A stretch of DNA of 64,000 nucleotides from Phycisphaerales bacterium (GCA_020639075.1 JACKHI010000001.1:992001-1056000), one strand, 5' to 3'. Numbered from the stretch's first letter, positions 19,101 through 28,118 are shown. The notes: generated from the letters alone by a model not told the origin. Made by a program: numbers and translations.

Positions 19101-20696
19101 CGATTGGGTAAACGACGCGGACGTACTCCGTTCCGTGCTTTGCTCTACCCCCATCTCATCCGTGTAGGAAAACCGCTCGTCGACTTCGATGTTTGTCGTT
19201 CCGATGACAATCTGCGGAATCGGCAGATCCGCGAGACGCGGGTTTCGATTGCGGATGATCAGTTCTTCACGATCGTCGAGCTGATCGCCGTCCGTATCCG
19301 CCAGCGTCGGCGATGTCTTGAATGCAAGTTCCGTGGAGTCGGAAAACCCGTCGTCGTCCGTATCCTGGTCGTTGGGATTACTTGCATAGAGATAGATCTC
19401 CGCTGCGTCGTCGACGAGATCGACGTCCGTATCACAAGTACGCGGATCGAGCGATCGTGCGTTCTCCTCGGTATCGTCAAGACCGTCGTCGTCCGTATCG
19501 GCTTCAAAAGGACTGCTCGTCACGTAGCTCTGTACACGAACGCCGTTGGCGAGTTCGTAGCTGACTTCCCAACCCAGCATTTCGAACCAGTCGGCGAGTC
19601 CATCGCCATCGCTGTCGATATGTTCGCCGATATTCGCAGGAGAAATGCCGTTGAAATCCGTCCGCGAAGGATTCACGAGGATATCCGGAGGCGCGAGCGA
19701 ATTGCCGGCGAGGTCCTCAATGCCTGACACAGTGAGTTGATACTCCGCATCCGCCATTCCGAGCGTCGTCAGATCCACGACAGTCTGATTCGCATTGAGC
19801 TTCGGCGGAACCGCCGGATCGAGCAGCAATACGCCTCCGACGGGAATCACAATGCTGTAATTGGTCGAGGCCGTCGCCGACGCCAGCGACACCGGTTCGC
19901 TGAAAGTCACTTGAACGCTCGTATTATCCGTCGCCACGGCGCTCACAAGCCGCGGTCCGCCTGGGAACCGGGACTCGAGCTGCCGGACAATCTCCGTATC
20001 CGCATTCGCAACAGTGACGTACTCAAAGCCGCCGACATATGAAATCGTCGAACCGTCGGGAAGGCGCACGATGATGTCGATGCTGCCCGCCGCCTGTGCC
20101 GGCGCGTTGACACGAATCTGGTTTGCGCTGACGACCTGAACGTCAGTCCCAAGGAACCCGCCGAAAAGCACCTGGCTATCCGGTTCGAAGTTACTGCCCA
20201 ACAGCGTGACCTGCGTCCCGCCGAGAACCGACGTCCTGTTCGGCTGGACCGACGTAATCGTTGGCTTTGGTTCGGGAACAGGCGCTGCAGCGGGTTCCGA
20301 AAGATAGGTAAATCCGCCTTCGAAATCGGCGGATTGTCTGTCGCCGGCGATAACCGTCACTGTAACAGGCCCGGGAACACCGGCCGGCGTCGTCGCCTCG
20401 ACGATGTTGCTGTTCACTTGCTTCACATCGATCGCCGCCACATTGCCGAACAGCACGCCGGTACCTTCTTCAAAATTGAGACCGCGGATCGTCACGCGCG
20501 TCCCTCCCTTCTCCGGTCCTTCCGTCGGCGTAACCGACAAGATGGCGGGCGGGTTGAGATTGGTGCCGAACAGAGCATCGGTACGATCGAGCAGCTCGGG
20601 TGGACAACCACCCATGTTCAGCGCTGCGATCGACGAAAGAACGAGGAAGTACAATGTCAAACCGGGCTTGAAAAACGATTGCCGTATTCGATTCAC
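16116..20696 (-). CDS. Giant Ca-repeat lipoprotein with IPT/TIG domains and a protective-antigen-like core
   Basis: A 1526-residue protein. GTG 20696 is preferred because AAGGGAG precedes it by 6 bases and the signal peptide follows directly; it ends at 'LNMGGC', a likely lipidation site. Order: IPT/TIG domain (about 49-133), second TIG (about 145-227), Big_5-like Ig domain (about 240-340), Ca-binding repeats ('DSDGDGLADWFEMLGWEV' and three 'DTDDDG' sites, about 360-480), then a Ser/Thr-rich alternating segment (about 495-625) and beta-rich region to about 850, then further 'DTDGDGLSDxxExxGWxV' units. The 360-850 part resembles anthrax protective antigen / binary toxin B in order and local motifs: Ca site followed by 'ExxGxxV', 'NPRLADLPIPQIVI', an amphipathic Ser/Thr hairpin, 'ARVSADLTIVNAGDLAF', 'IPMREAL'. 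The pore-forming role is inferred. The TSP3 lipoprotein gene follows in the same operon. Confidence 0.8.
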   Translation of the reverse strand: MNRIRQSFFKPGLTLYFLVLSSIAALNMGGCPPELLDRTDALFGTNLNPPAILSVTPTEGPEKGGTRVTIRGLNFEEGTGVLFGNVAAIDVKQVNSNIVEATTPAGVPGPVTVTVIAGDRQSADFEGGFTYLSEPAAAPVPEPKPTITSVQPNRTSVLGGTQVTLLGSNFEPDSQVLFGGFLGTDVQVVSANQIRVNAPAQAAGSIDIIVRLPDGSTISYVGGFEYVTVANADTEIVRQLESRFPGGPRLVSAVATDNTSVQVTFSEPVSLASATASTNYSIVIPVGGVLLLDPAVPPKLNANQTVVDLTTLGMADAEYQLTVSGIEDLAGNSLAPPDILVNPSRTDFNGISPANIGEHIDSDGDGLADWFEMLGWEVSYELANGVRVQSYVTSSPFEADTDDDGLDDTEENARSLDPRTCDTDVDLVDDAAEIYLYASNPNDQDTDDDGFSDSTELAFKTSPTLADTDGDQLDDREELIIRNRNPRLADLPIPQIVIGTTNIEVDERFSYTDEMGVEQSTERSTSASFTQSDTTTFSRSNTNSTEATETYSQQIKIAWETGTEGWKFGIEGQAGFTQQRGRGYSATVSEESSSTAQEQYNEAQSEALAVSQRQSVSRSIENARVSADLTIVNAGDLAFRISNLEITARVKDPNSRDRYLPMATLLPASGNNVFNLGPAGAQRGPFIFQNTEIFPNLAQSLLREPRAMIFEIANFDIEDEYGRNFAFTLEEINDVTAGISIDFGDGGVESYRVATASTFDENGVARGIPMREALTGIIGLAEVNNEDLLPPSVLGTHAIRNSFGTSVGANGEQILTRVRGVQTDLNSLNPTAKFWVVVANTAIPDDVDFGDLILRPGDDYMFWYVQDADDDGLFSREEFMAGSSDFLVDTDGDGISDVEEIRTGWLTATPGKQKRVYSHPGRADSDLDGVDDLLERRLGMDPRSDDTDGDGLSDRIELEGYSVVLLDNDIDPNNNPEIMVRPYSDAAIIEPRNGGDGVVTTAVNPDSDDIQIVAVGVAVPAGAVIIHPGPDGIIDTLPSGDEFVTTTGPSIVATESGTAATSAAMGDVQLIPVGQAVNPGDIVVGSGPDGILQTMPAGSENTRVAHRARFATDPVMADSDADGLADGREEFLGARPNVRDADSVLDSDFDGLTNQQEMDGWLVGGVGLPVNSDPYDADSDNDGLPDVLEWALFTNPRLRDTDADGINDGIEVDITNPRGYFNIDRIDAAMIRCNAASGCAFTPAMTPVGTNPFNSDTDGDGLSDGVEINGWQVRVVGQPIKVATSDPFNANSDTDSLTDSEEYYGADGIAPSGSMDSSDATDPSNDDTDGDNVSDSVERAQNTRSDLVGSARRNPLRKDRLVKAGATGFNVVSNGIGAPARFAFRLTVGLPDQSSATLFDSTRFSERSQLGEDCDDPGVSAPCYDETANCGWFWLMRDGDSLAIPVDGSDSMAETFVVAEDDNFSIGGYITEYSLTAACTNINDFPLNMSTSFDYMSLSNTQDLDFTHMASGADVSLTYRVQVIQN

Positions 20697-21261
20697 GATG
20701 ATCTCCCTTGGCTGTCGGCCGTGGGGCCGAAATTCTCTGAAATCACTTATGCGACTCACTGAAAAACCAGGCGAACGGCATCAGGGCAGCGACGCGATTT
20801 GTCCTGGCTGCAGGCTGAGCTGCATCACGTCTCGCGGTCGCTCGAGCTTTTGGTTCACCCGGTTGTCAGAAGGTAATCACCATCTGTGGACCGATTGGTC
20901 GGCGGAAAATGAAAGAAGTCGCTGGGACCGAAAAATGAAGCCCCAGGCACGCCCATCAGGCGAAATCGAGGCGATATCGAGATCCCGACGCCTGCGTTGT
21001 GTTGCGTCAATCCGACTCCGAATCAGGCGAACGTCATTCAGGACGGCGCGTTGTGACGCCGAAAACTGGGCGTCCGCAGCCATCGGCTCGATCATGGCGA
21101 TACGGACGGTGGCACCTTATGATTAAGGAACGTCGATCGAACATCTGCAGCACAGTTGCACCGACGATGCAGGTGATCACGATCGGAAATCTTGACGAAT
21201 CTGAGTTTTTTACTGGCCGATCGGGTCGTAACTCGGGATTACCTTAAGGCGTCGCTCGCTG
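20697..21261. other. Divergent intergenic region, no convincing gene
   Basis: About 560 bases between the giant lipoprotein gene (minus) and the second ECF sigma gene (plus). It should hold both promoters. Open frames here lack ribosome binding sites and recognisable domains. Confidence 0.5.
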
Positions 21262-21822
21262 ATGAACCCACTGACGAAAGCCGAGTACGACGGCTTGTTG
21301 ACGACTTTGGTCGAGGCCGACCGACCGTCGGCGTCGCGCTGGCTGCCGGAAGTCTATGAGTCGCTGCGAAACCTGGCGGGACACTATGTCCGCAACATGG
21401 GGCCGCAGACGGTGCTTCAGCCGACGGCGCTAGTTAATGAGGCGTATTTGCGCCTCGTGGACAAGCACTCGGCTTATTGGCACGGAAAGACGCATTTTGT
21501 CGCCGTCGCCGCCAGGGCCATGCGCTATGTACTGGTGAATGCGATTCGAGATCGTCACGCGGCCAAGCGCGGCGGCGACGCCCGACGCCTCACGCTGAGC
21601 GGCGTGGACGTTGGAGATGAGGCGGCTGTCGTCGACATTGTCGCCCTGAATGACCTGCTCGAATTGCTGATGACGCGGAGCGAACGGCAAGCGAGAGTCG
21701 TCGAACTGCGGGTATTTGGCGGCCTGACGATCGAAGAAACGGCAGACGCACTCGGCGTATCGGCGTCGACTGTCAAGGCTGACTGGACTGTCGCATGCGC
21801 CTGGCTCAAAGCTCAGCTCTAG
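21262..21822 (+). CDS. ECF-type RNA polymerase sigma factor
   Basis: A 186-residue sigma factor of the same ECF type as the one at 13368-13985. Region 2 includes 'SRWLPEVYESLRNLAGHYVRNM' and 'PTALVNEAYLRLVD'. Region 4 is 'RQARVVELRVFGGLTIEETADALGVSASTVKADWTVACAWL'. The ribosome site is weak (AAGG about 14 bases upstream of the ATG). The TPR kinase gene starts 27 bases downstream on the same strand, so the pair forms one transcription unit and the kinase is the likely regulator. Confidence 0.93.
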   Translation: MNPLTKAEYDGLLTTLVEADRPSASRWLPEVYESLRNLAGHYVRNMGPQTVLQPTALVNEAYLRLVDKHSAYWHGKTHFVAVAARAMRYVLVNAIRDRHAAKRGGDARRLTLSGVDVGDEAAVVDIVALNDLLELLMTRSERQARVVELRVFGGLTIEETADALGVSASTVKADWTVACAWLKAQL

Positions 21823-21849
21823 CCGCGATGGACATGGGTAGAAAACGAG

Positions 21850-24231
21850 ATGTCGTCATCAGATGCATCCTGGCATGAAGTGCTAAGTTCAAATTTCCTG
21901 AAGGCCCGCGAGCTCGACCGTGCATCTCGCGCCGAGTTTCTCCGCGAACTCCGGGAAACTGACGAGGAAATGTCAAGCTGGGTGGAGCGAATGATCGCCG
22001 CGGAGGAAAAACCCTCCCCCCTGTTCAGCGGCTCGTCATGCGATCCGGCCATCAGGTTCACAGCGCCGGATATGACGGATGCGCGCATCGGCCGCTACAC
22101 GATCAAGCGGAAAATCGGTGCCGGCGGCATGGGCACGGTGTACGAAGCCATCCAGGACAAACCGCAGCGCAGCGTCGCCGTGAAGGTACTGCCTGGAGGC
22201 GCCGTCTCGACAATCGCCGCACGGCGTTTCGAGTACGAGAGCAGCGTATTGGGGCGGCTGCACCATCCCGGAATTGCACAAATCCTCGAAGCCGGCATTC
22301 ACCGCGAGGGAGGCGTGGCGCTCCACTACATAGCGATGGAACTTGTCTCGGACGCCTGCCCAATTACAGCCTATGTGAACGGGAAGAAACTCGCGATTCG
22401 AGACGCCGTCGCGCTCTTCGTGCGCGTCTGCGACGCAGTCCAGCATGGTCATCAACTTGGCGTGATTCATCGCGATCTCAAGCCTGACAATGTCCTGATC
22501 GACTCGAACGGTAACCCGAAGATCATCGACTTCGGTGTCGCACGCGCAATCGAAAGAGACGACGGAAATCTCACGCATCAAACAGAAGCCGGCCAACTCA
22601 TCGGCACTGTCATGTACATGAGTCCAGAGCAGATCAGCGGAGTAGCCGACATCGATATCAGAACGGACGTCTTTTCGCTCGGAGTCGTTTTGTTCGAAAT
22701 GCTCACGTCCGGCTATCCATTCGACTTCGGACCGTCCATGGCACAGGCCATTCGATCGATCCAGGAGTGCGAACCGAAGCGTTCAGGCTCCGTCAACCCG
22801 GCCATTCCCATCGATCTCGACACAATCATCGCCAAAGCACTACAGAAAGAACGGGACCGGCGCTATCCGACTGTCGCCGAATTCGGAAACGACCTCCGCA
22901 GGTTCCTTCAAAACGAGCCGATTGAAGCTCGCCGTCCATCCGTTGGATATCAGGCCAGGAAGTTCGCTCAGCGCAACAAGGGTCTGACGGCGACTTCGGG
23001 AATCGTCGTGATCGCCCTGATTGGCGGGCTCGCAGCTGAACGGTACCGGGCCAACGAAGCTGTCGAAGCCAGAAATGCCGAAACGATCGCTCGACACGAA
23101 GCGGACGAAGCGAGAATCGACGCGACGCTCGAGGCCGGCAGGGCGCGATTGGCGTTGGATGTTCTTACAGGAGTCTTCACGAAGGCCATTCCGGATGAGG
23201 CGACAGGCAAGCGCCCGACGATGCAGGAGTTGATTGAAGAACTTGCCCACGACATTGAAAGCGACGCCATCGAGCTTCCACCGGAAACCGAGGCCACAAT
23301 CTGGGTTGTGCTGGGAGAGATGTATCTGAGCCAAGGCATGGCGCCGAGGGCCTTGACTGCCCTGAACAATGCAGCCGCGATTCACAACGAACTTGGCCTG
23401 AAGAACATAGAAACGATCAGAATGCTGACGTTGCTGACGGGCGCACACACGGCGCTTGGGGAGTACGAGGAAGCTGTCGCCATTCTCGATCAACTCGAAC
23501 CCGAATTGGATCCGTCGAATGAACGCCTTCGCGGGTTCGCGATGCTTGCGGAGACCTATCGGAAGACAATTCAGTTTCAAACAGGACAGGTCGAACAGGC
23601 CATCATGCCGCTCAAGTCGGCTGTCGATGGCGCTTCACAATCTGACGCCCAGGTGCCAAGGGTGCAACACGTGGCGCGGGGTAATAGGGGTACGATGCTC
23701 GCGCAGACCGGCCGCCTCGATGAGGCGGAGACAATTCTCCGCGAGGAGATCGAATGGTTCAAATCCGGCGACGACGCTTTCCTGCCCGAGCTCCTGCCGC
23801 TTCAGCGATCGCTCGCGTTCGTCGAGTTCAGTCGCGGTAATCTCGACGAAGCGGCCCAGATTCTCAACGAAGCAATTGACGGCTATCCTTCAAACGCCGT
23901 AAGAAAGTCGGCCGATCTGGCGGACGCCCTCGAGGATCTCGGACGCATCCTCAATCGCAAGAAGGACTATTCCGGCGCTGAGCCAAGACTTCGCGAGGCA
24001 ATCGCGATTCGCGAGTCGCTGTTCGGACCTGATCACATCTCAACGGCCATGCCGATGACGTTTCTTTCAATCGCTGTTTCGAAACAGGATCGACTGGAAG
24101 AAGGACGCAAACTGGCAAAACGCGCACTGGCGTTGCAGGAAGCTCAGGGTCAAACGCAGACCGAGTTGTATACGCAGTCTTCGAACTGGCTGAAGAAACT
24201 GGATCAGAGAATACGTGAGCTTGAGAACTGA
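21850..24231 (+). CDS. Ser/Thr protein kinase with TPR domain
   Basis: A 793-residue membrane kinase. An N-terminal helical region (1-75) precedes the catalytic domain (about 80-370): 'GAGGMGTVY', K112 in 'VAVKV', D209 in 'HRDLKPDN', D227 in 'DFG'. One membrane helix follows at about residues 378-395 ('GIVVIALIGGLAA'), then a charged helical stretch and TPR-like repeats to the end. All catalytic residues are present, so the kinase should be active. It sits directly after an ECF sigma gene. TPRs on the far side of the membrane could sense a protein or envelope signal; that is inference. Confidence 0.92.
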   Translation: MSSSDASWHEVLSSNFLKARELDRASRAEFLRELRETDEEMSSWVERMIAAEEKPSPLFSGSSCDPAIRFTAPDMTDARIGRYTIKRKIGAGGMGTVYEAIQDKPQRSVAVKVLPGGAVSTIAARRFEYESSVLGRLHHPGIAQILEAGIHREGGVALHYIAMELVSDACPITAYVNGKKLAIRDAVALFVRVCDAVQHGHQLGVIHRDLKPDNVLIDSNGNPKIIDFGVARAIERDDGNLTHQTEAGQLIGTVMYMSPEQISGVADIDIRTDVFSLGVVLFEMLTSGYPFDFGPSMAQAIRSIQECEPKRSGSVNPAIPIDLDTIIAKALQKERDRRYPTVAEFGNDLRRFLQNEPIEARRPSVGYQARKFAQRNKGLTATSGIVVIALIGGLAAERYRANEAVEARNAETIARHEADEARIDATLEAGRARLALDVLTGVFTKAIPDEATGKRPTMQELIEELAHDIESDAIELPPETEATIWVVLGEMYLSQGMAPRALTALNNAAAIHNELGLKNIETIRMLTLLTGAHTALGEYEEAVAILDQLEPELDPSNERLRGFAMLAETYRKTIQFQTGQVEQAIMPLKSAVDGASQSDAQVPRVQHVARGNRGTMLAQTGRLDEAETILREEIEWFKSGDDAFLPELLPLQRSLAFVEFSRGNLDEAAQILNEAIDGYPSNAVRKSADLADALEDLGRILNRKKDYSGAEPRLREAIAIRESLFGPDHISTAMPMTFLSIAVSKQDRLEEGRKLAKRALALQEAQGQTQTELYTQSSNWLKKLDQRIRELEN

Positions 24232-24418
24232 TGAACATCGTGTCCATACAATTCTATTATCTAAGAGTCCATGATTGCCAATCTTGCCTGCGTCGCTGAA
24301 TCAAAGAGTGCCGAGTCCCTTCTCGCTTCATGACTGATCTAATCCACGGTGGCGACTGATCGAGGACACACTATGTCGAACTCTTCGACAGAGAGCGATT
24401 CACTTCGTCGTAAGATGG

Positions 24419-25255
24419 TCAAGTTGCCGGCATATCTTCCCTCGTTCGCGCCGGCTGCATGTAGACGTCGTAGCGGGTCGTGCCGTCGCTGTGGCTGTGA
24501 CTCAGGTCGGGCGACAGGGGCTCGCTGCGTGAGAACCGCTTGACGACGACTCGCTGTCGCGCCACGGACCTCGCAGCTTCGAACAGGCTGTCGGCATCGA
24601 GGTCATCGCCGACGAGCCGGCGCAGGATTCGCATTTCCACCTTGACGAGCGCCGACTTCTTCGTCGGAGGGAACATCGGATCGAGGTACACGACATCCGG
24701 CGCCGCATCCGGCGCAAGCCGATGCAGGAATTCCCTTGAGTCGCCCAGATGCACTTGCAGCCGATCGCCCATGTGATCTCGAATATGCGGCACACGCGCC
24801 GCACGATCGATCCCGTCCTTCAGCAACTCGAACAGAATCGCGGAGCGTTCGACCGCCGAGACGTGACAACCGTGATATGCGAGACGAAAGGCGGCGCGGC
24901 CCAGGCCGGCCGTCGCATCGAGCACAGTCAGAGGACGGTTTCGATAGCCGATCGCATTGAACAGCAAGCCGTAGCGATGAACCCCGCGTGCGTAGCCGTG
25001 ACGACCCTCGACAAAATCAACATACAAAGGTCTCGGTCCGCCGGACTGTGGAAAGCGCAGTTCGAGGCGATCGTTGGTGACAGTGAGCAGCATATCAAAC
25101 GCAGAATCGTACGCCGCGACGAGCGGGAGATTGAGTTGCGCCGCGAGTTGCTCAGCTCTGCGCTGGACCTCGTCCACCGGTTCAGTCGCGAAGACGGCGA
25201 CTTTCGCCGGCGCGGCGTCGGGACGATCGTCAAACTGCGTTTGGCTGCGTCGCAT
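24419..25255 (-). CDS. rsmJ: 16S rRNA (guanine-1516-N2) methyltransferase RsmJ
   Basis: The 278-residue protein starts at ATG 25255 behind AGGAG (5-base spacing); upstream in-frame codons do not look like protein. It matches RsmJ along its length: N-terminal domain with 'AEQLAAQLNLPL' and 'LYVDFVEGRHGYARGVHRYG', SAM-binding motif 'VLDATAGLGRAAFRLAYHGCHVSAVER', catalytic loop 'VVYLDPMFPPTKKSALVKVEMRIL', then 'VVVKRF' and a final 'RYDVYM'. RsmJ methylates G1516 of 16S rRNA, next to the decoding region, using S-adenosylmethionine. The family is best known from gammaproteobacteria. It appears to be a single-gene unit. Confidence 0.9.
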   Translation of the reverse strand: MRRSQTQFDDRPDAAPAKVAVFATEPVDEVQRRAEQLAAQLNLPLVAAYDSAFDMLLTVTNDRLELRFPQSGGPRPLYVDFVEGRHGYARGVHRYGLLFNAIGYRNRPLTVLDATAGLGRAAFRLAYHGCHVSAVERSAILFELLKDGIDRAARVPHIRDHMGDRLQVHLGDSREFLHRLAPDAAPDVVYLDPMFPPTKKSALVKVEMRILRRLVGDDLDADSLFEAARSVARQRVVVKRFSRSEPLSPDLSHSHSDGTTRYDVYMQPARTREDMPAT

Positions 25256-25774
25256 GGTTCTCCTGTTTCGCCGATCTGGCGGACCTTGTTTATCCCCGTT
25301 ACTTGAACTCCGCATTTTCGCATGAACATTGAAGCGAGTCCCGGACGTTATAGATTCGGACCCGCTCGTTGTCATGCCTCCAGAGTTCCGCATCAGGCCG
25401 AAACCTCGGATCCCGCGCGTCGTCGGCGGGCCTGCATCGGGCAGAGGCCGGATTGTGCGCTCGTCAGGTCTCACCCAATCGTTCCATTCCTTCAGCGTCG
25501 TTCTGCCGACCACGATCGATGTCGTTTGCGCCGTGAGGGGGTGCAAAATGGCGCAAATTGTGCAAATTCCGGCGAGTCCGCAACGCGAGTCAACGCCGAT
25601 CGACACTGGACCTCAGTCGCGGCGTTCCGAGGGTCAGCCTTGACCGGTGCTCCGCCCGATTCAAACGCATGCCTGCGGGAGTTCCGCGTCTTCAATGGAG
25701 AGTCTTGAGTCCAAGACACGATGCCGCCCTGCAGGCCCAGAAACAACCCGAACGGATGGTCTTCGAATGTGAGA
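25256..25774. other. Intergenic, no convincing gene
   Basis: About 520 bases holding the rsmJ promoter region and otherwise only short overlapping frames without ribosome sites. Confidence 0.45.
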
Positions 25775-25807
25775 GCAACGCCCGCTACCCAATGTCGCGG
25801 GCGTTGC
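25775..25807 (-). terminator. Strong hairpin downstream of the DUF4831-like gene
   Basis: GCAACGCCCGC and GCGGGCGTTGC form a perfect 11-bp stem around an 11-base loop, 90 bases past the stop of the lipoprotein gene. There is no T-run on the minus strand, so it may be a pause or mRNA-stabilising structure rather than a simple terminator. Confidence 0.4.
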
Positions 25808-25896
25808 CCAGAGGAGGTTTGATTTCTCGGGCCGGTGTGTTCTTGTTGCGACCTTTCAGCCATCCCGACGAAGCGTGAAAATGCCAGAAGTCCCGA

Positions 25897-27228
25897 TCAG
25901 GGAACCGGGAGAAGCGCGCCCGCAGCCGCGGTCGCAGCGTCGTCGAATCCAAACAGCTCGGCGAGCTTCTTTGCTCGCTCCAGATCGGCCATGAGTTTGT
26001 CGAGCTTTCCGGGCTTCGCGGCTTCGGCGGCTCGCCGCGCGGCTTCGACTTGCGCCAGCGAATTCGCCGCGTTCGACAATCGGTCGACGAGTTCCGGATC
26101 AATGGATTTGGACTTCACGCCCGCCTTGCTGAGTCCGCCGGTGTCTTGGTAGTAGTTGGCAATGATTCGGACGTCGGTGCTGTTGACGCCGGCGGGTAGC
26201 GCGGCGATTGCACCCAACTGCGGCACCTGAACGCGCAGGCGCTCCTGCTCCGCGCCGCTCTTGGTGACGCGGACAACGCAGGCCGCGGGTATGCGATAGT
26301 AAAGGCCTCGCTCCAGACTGCGGGCCGAATCGGTCGGGTCAATGTCAAGCGCGCCTGCGATCGCTCGAATGCGGTTGGCGTCGCCGCCGACAAAGTCGAA
26401 ATGGACTTCAAACGCACCCTGGCCACCGAACAGTGACTTCGATTGCTTGTCCTCGCCGGGCACGTATTCGTCGTATAGTACGGCGGTTTTGATCTGGACT
26501 TTCAGAAAACGGCTGACCAGTTGCCGCTGAACAGTATCAATCTCGTTCAACATCTTTTCGAGGGTCGCGGCACTCATGGAGGCGTCTTTATTGTCGAGCA
26601 GGTGCGCCCTGGCCTCCTCCAATTCTACGAATGCTCTGTTAATCGCTTCGGCCGCTCGCTCGTCGTCAGATGACGCAGTACGTGTCGTGGTGGACGGCCT
26701 GGTGGTCGCCCGGAAACTGCTCGCAACAGGCGCCGGGATGGAGGAGGCTGTCGCGAACGCACGCGCCCCCGCTTCAATGAATCTCACGGCAAACTCCACG
26801 GTCTTATCAACCACGGCGGCTTCGCCAGTCATGATGACGCCGCTCTCCGTCAACTCGACGAGCAACTCGCTGTCCTTCTGAGGACCGCCAAGCGCCCTGA
26901 CAAGGAACACCTGATCAGGATCGGGCGTCGCGTATGCCTCAATTGACGGCTTTCCGTAAGTGACGGACGTTGCGCCAGGACTGTCCGCGAACTGGATATC
27001 CGGGGCGAAGTGGCGGACATGCCAGAGCGGTCCCGCCACATGGGAAACTGAAGTCTGCTCCACACGAACTGCAATCACTTTCTTTGGCAGCGCGTAAATG
27101 ATGCCGTCGGTCTTCCGAGGAGCGTCAACCGTGTGTCCGTTGAGCACCAATGGCCGGACCTTGGCCGCAGTGCAGGACATCAGGGGCAGTATGAGAATGG
27201 CTGCGATCAGGCTTCTTCGGGCAGTCAT
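25897..27228 (-). CDS. DUF4831-like lipoprotein of unknown function
   Basis: A 443-residue lipoprotein starting at an ATG behind AAGGA (7-base spacing). The signal peptide ends with lipobox 'LMSC'. The segment 'DGIIYALPKKVIAVRVEQTSV' resembles the start of DUF4831 proteins, which begin with a 'G-x-x-Y-x-LPKT' strand. A linker region (about 150-200) is Ala/Thr-rich. The middle is alternating strands and helices ('VYYRIPAACVVRVT'), and the C-terminus is helical, Ala-rich and charged. No catalytic motif is visible. It is transcribed divergently from the third ECF sigma gene. Confidence 0.75.
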   Translation of the reverse strand: MTARRSLIAAILILPLMSCTAAKVRPLVLNGHTVDAPRKTDGIIYALPKKVIAVRVEQTSVSHVAGPLWHVRHFAPDIQFADSPGATSVTYGKPSIEAYATPDPDQVFLVRALGGPQKDSELLVELTESGVIMTGEAAVVDKTVEFAVRFIEAGARAFATASSIPAPVASSFRATTRPSTTTRTASSDDERAAEAINRAFVELEEARAHLLDNKDASMSAATLEKMLNEIDTVQRQLVSRFLKVQIKTAVLYDEYVPGEDKQSKSLFGGQGAFEVHFDFVGGDANRIRAIAGALDIDPTDSARSLERGLYYRIPAACVVRVTKSGAEQERLRVQVPQLGAIAALPAGVNSTDVRIIANYYQDTGGLSKAGVKSKSIDPELVDRLSNAANSLAQVEAARRAAEAAKPGKLDKLMADLERAKKLAELFGFDDAATAAAGALLPVP

Positions 27229-27355
27229 GGGTCATCCTTTCTGGATGCAATGAGTATTAAATTCTTTACATTGATTCTCGGTTCCCATATGTTGTGCCGT
27301 AGATCGCTGGAGAGAGCGCTCAGGGCAATCACGCAGTTATTTCTGGAGCGGATCA

Positions 27356-27934
27356 GTGGATGGATCGACACCAGCCGGCAATCCGCTGACGGACTTGTTG
27401 ACTCAGGTCAATGACGGCGTTCCGGGCTCGGCGGACCGGTTGTTCGACATCGTCTATGCGGAGTTGAAGCAGCGCGCTCGATCGCAACTGCTGAAGGGAC
27501 CGATGCCTGCCGGCTCGCTCTCACCGACGACGCTGGTACACGAAACGTATTTGCGTCTTCTGGGTGAAAACGCACGATCCCGTCCCGGCTGGGCGAGTGA
27601 GCGGCACTTCTATTTCACTGTGGCACGCGCCATGCGGGACATTCTGATCGAGACCTATCGGCGGAATTCGGCTCAGAAGCGCGGTTCAAACGTCAAGGCG
27701 ATGCAATTGCCTGAGGACATTCCCGCGCCCGAAACGGAGGATCCGCAGGCGATCGCAGACGCGGTCGACGAGTTGAAACGCGCAAACCCGGTGGCGGGCT
27801 CCGTGGCCGACCTGCGTGTGTTTGGCGGTCTGACGCATGACGAAATCGGCAGCGTGTTGGGAATCGCCAATTCCAGCGCCCGTCGTCAATGGAAGTTCGC
27901 ACTGGGCTTTCTCGCCGACCGGCTGAAAGCTTGA
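27356..27934 (+). CDS. ECF-type RNA polymerase sigma factor
   Basis: A 192-residue sigma factor starting at GTG behind GGAG (7-base spacing). Region 2 includes 'ADRLFDIVYAELKQRARSQL' and 'PTTLVHETYLRLLGENARSRPGWASERHFYFTVARAMRDILIETYRR'. Region 4 is 'VADLRVFGGLTHDEIGSVLGIANSSARRQWKFALGFL'; the expected recognition-helix sequence is unusual ('IANSSARRQWK' in place of the common 'S-x-x-TVKRxW'). It leads an operon with a kinase-FGE fusion and two unknown genes. Confidence 0.92.
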   Translation: MDGSTPAGNPLTDLLTQVNDGVPGSADRLFDIVYAELKQRARSQLLKGPMPAGSLSPTTLVHETYLRLLGENARSRPGWASERHFYFTVARAMRDILIETYRRNSAQKRGSNVKAMQLPEDIPAPETEDPQAIADAVDELKRANPVAGSVADLRVFGGLTHDEIGSVLGIANSSARRQWKFALGFLADRLKA

Positions 27935-28118
27935 GACTTTTTTTCGACATCGAACGGCCGAGGAGCGGACCGAGAGATTTGCGCTGCGCGTACAGAGTGC
28001 GCTGCAATCGCATTATTCAGCATCATGGGCCTGAGGCGATTGCGCGCGTGATGCGGCGTGCGGAATAACGTGGTAATGCAAAAAGAGCACCTTCGACTAT
28101 GAGCGTTTTTCCTGGCCG

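Noticed and set aside
25256..25606. 117-residue N-terminal extension of rsmJ
   Set aside because: The family N-terminus begins after ATG 25255, which has AGGAG at the right spacing; the extension is low in secondary structure and has no homologous look.
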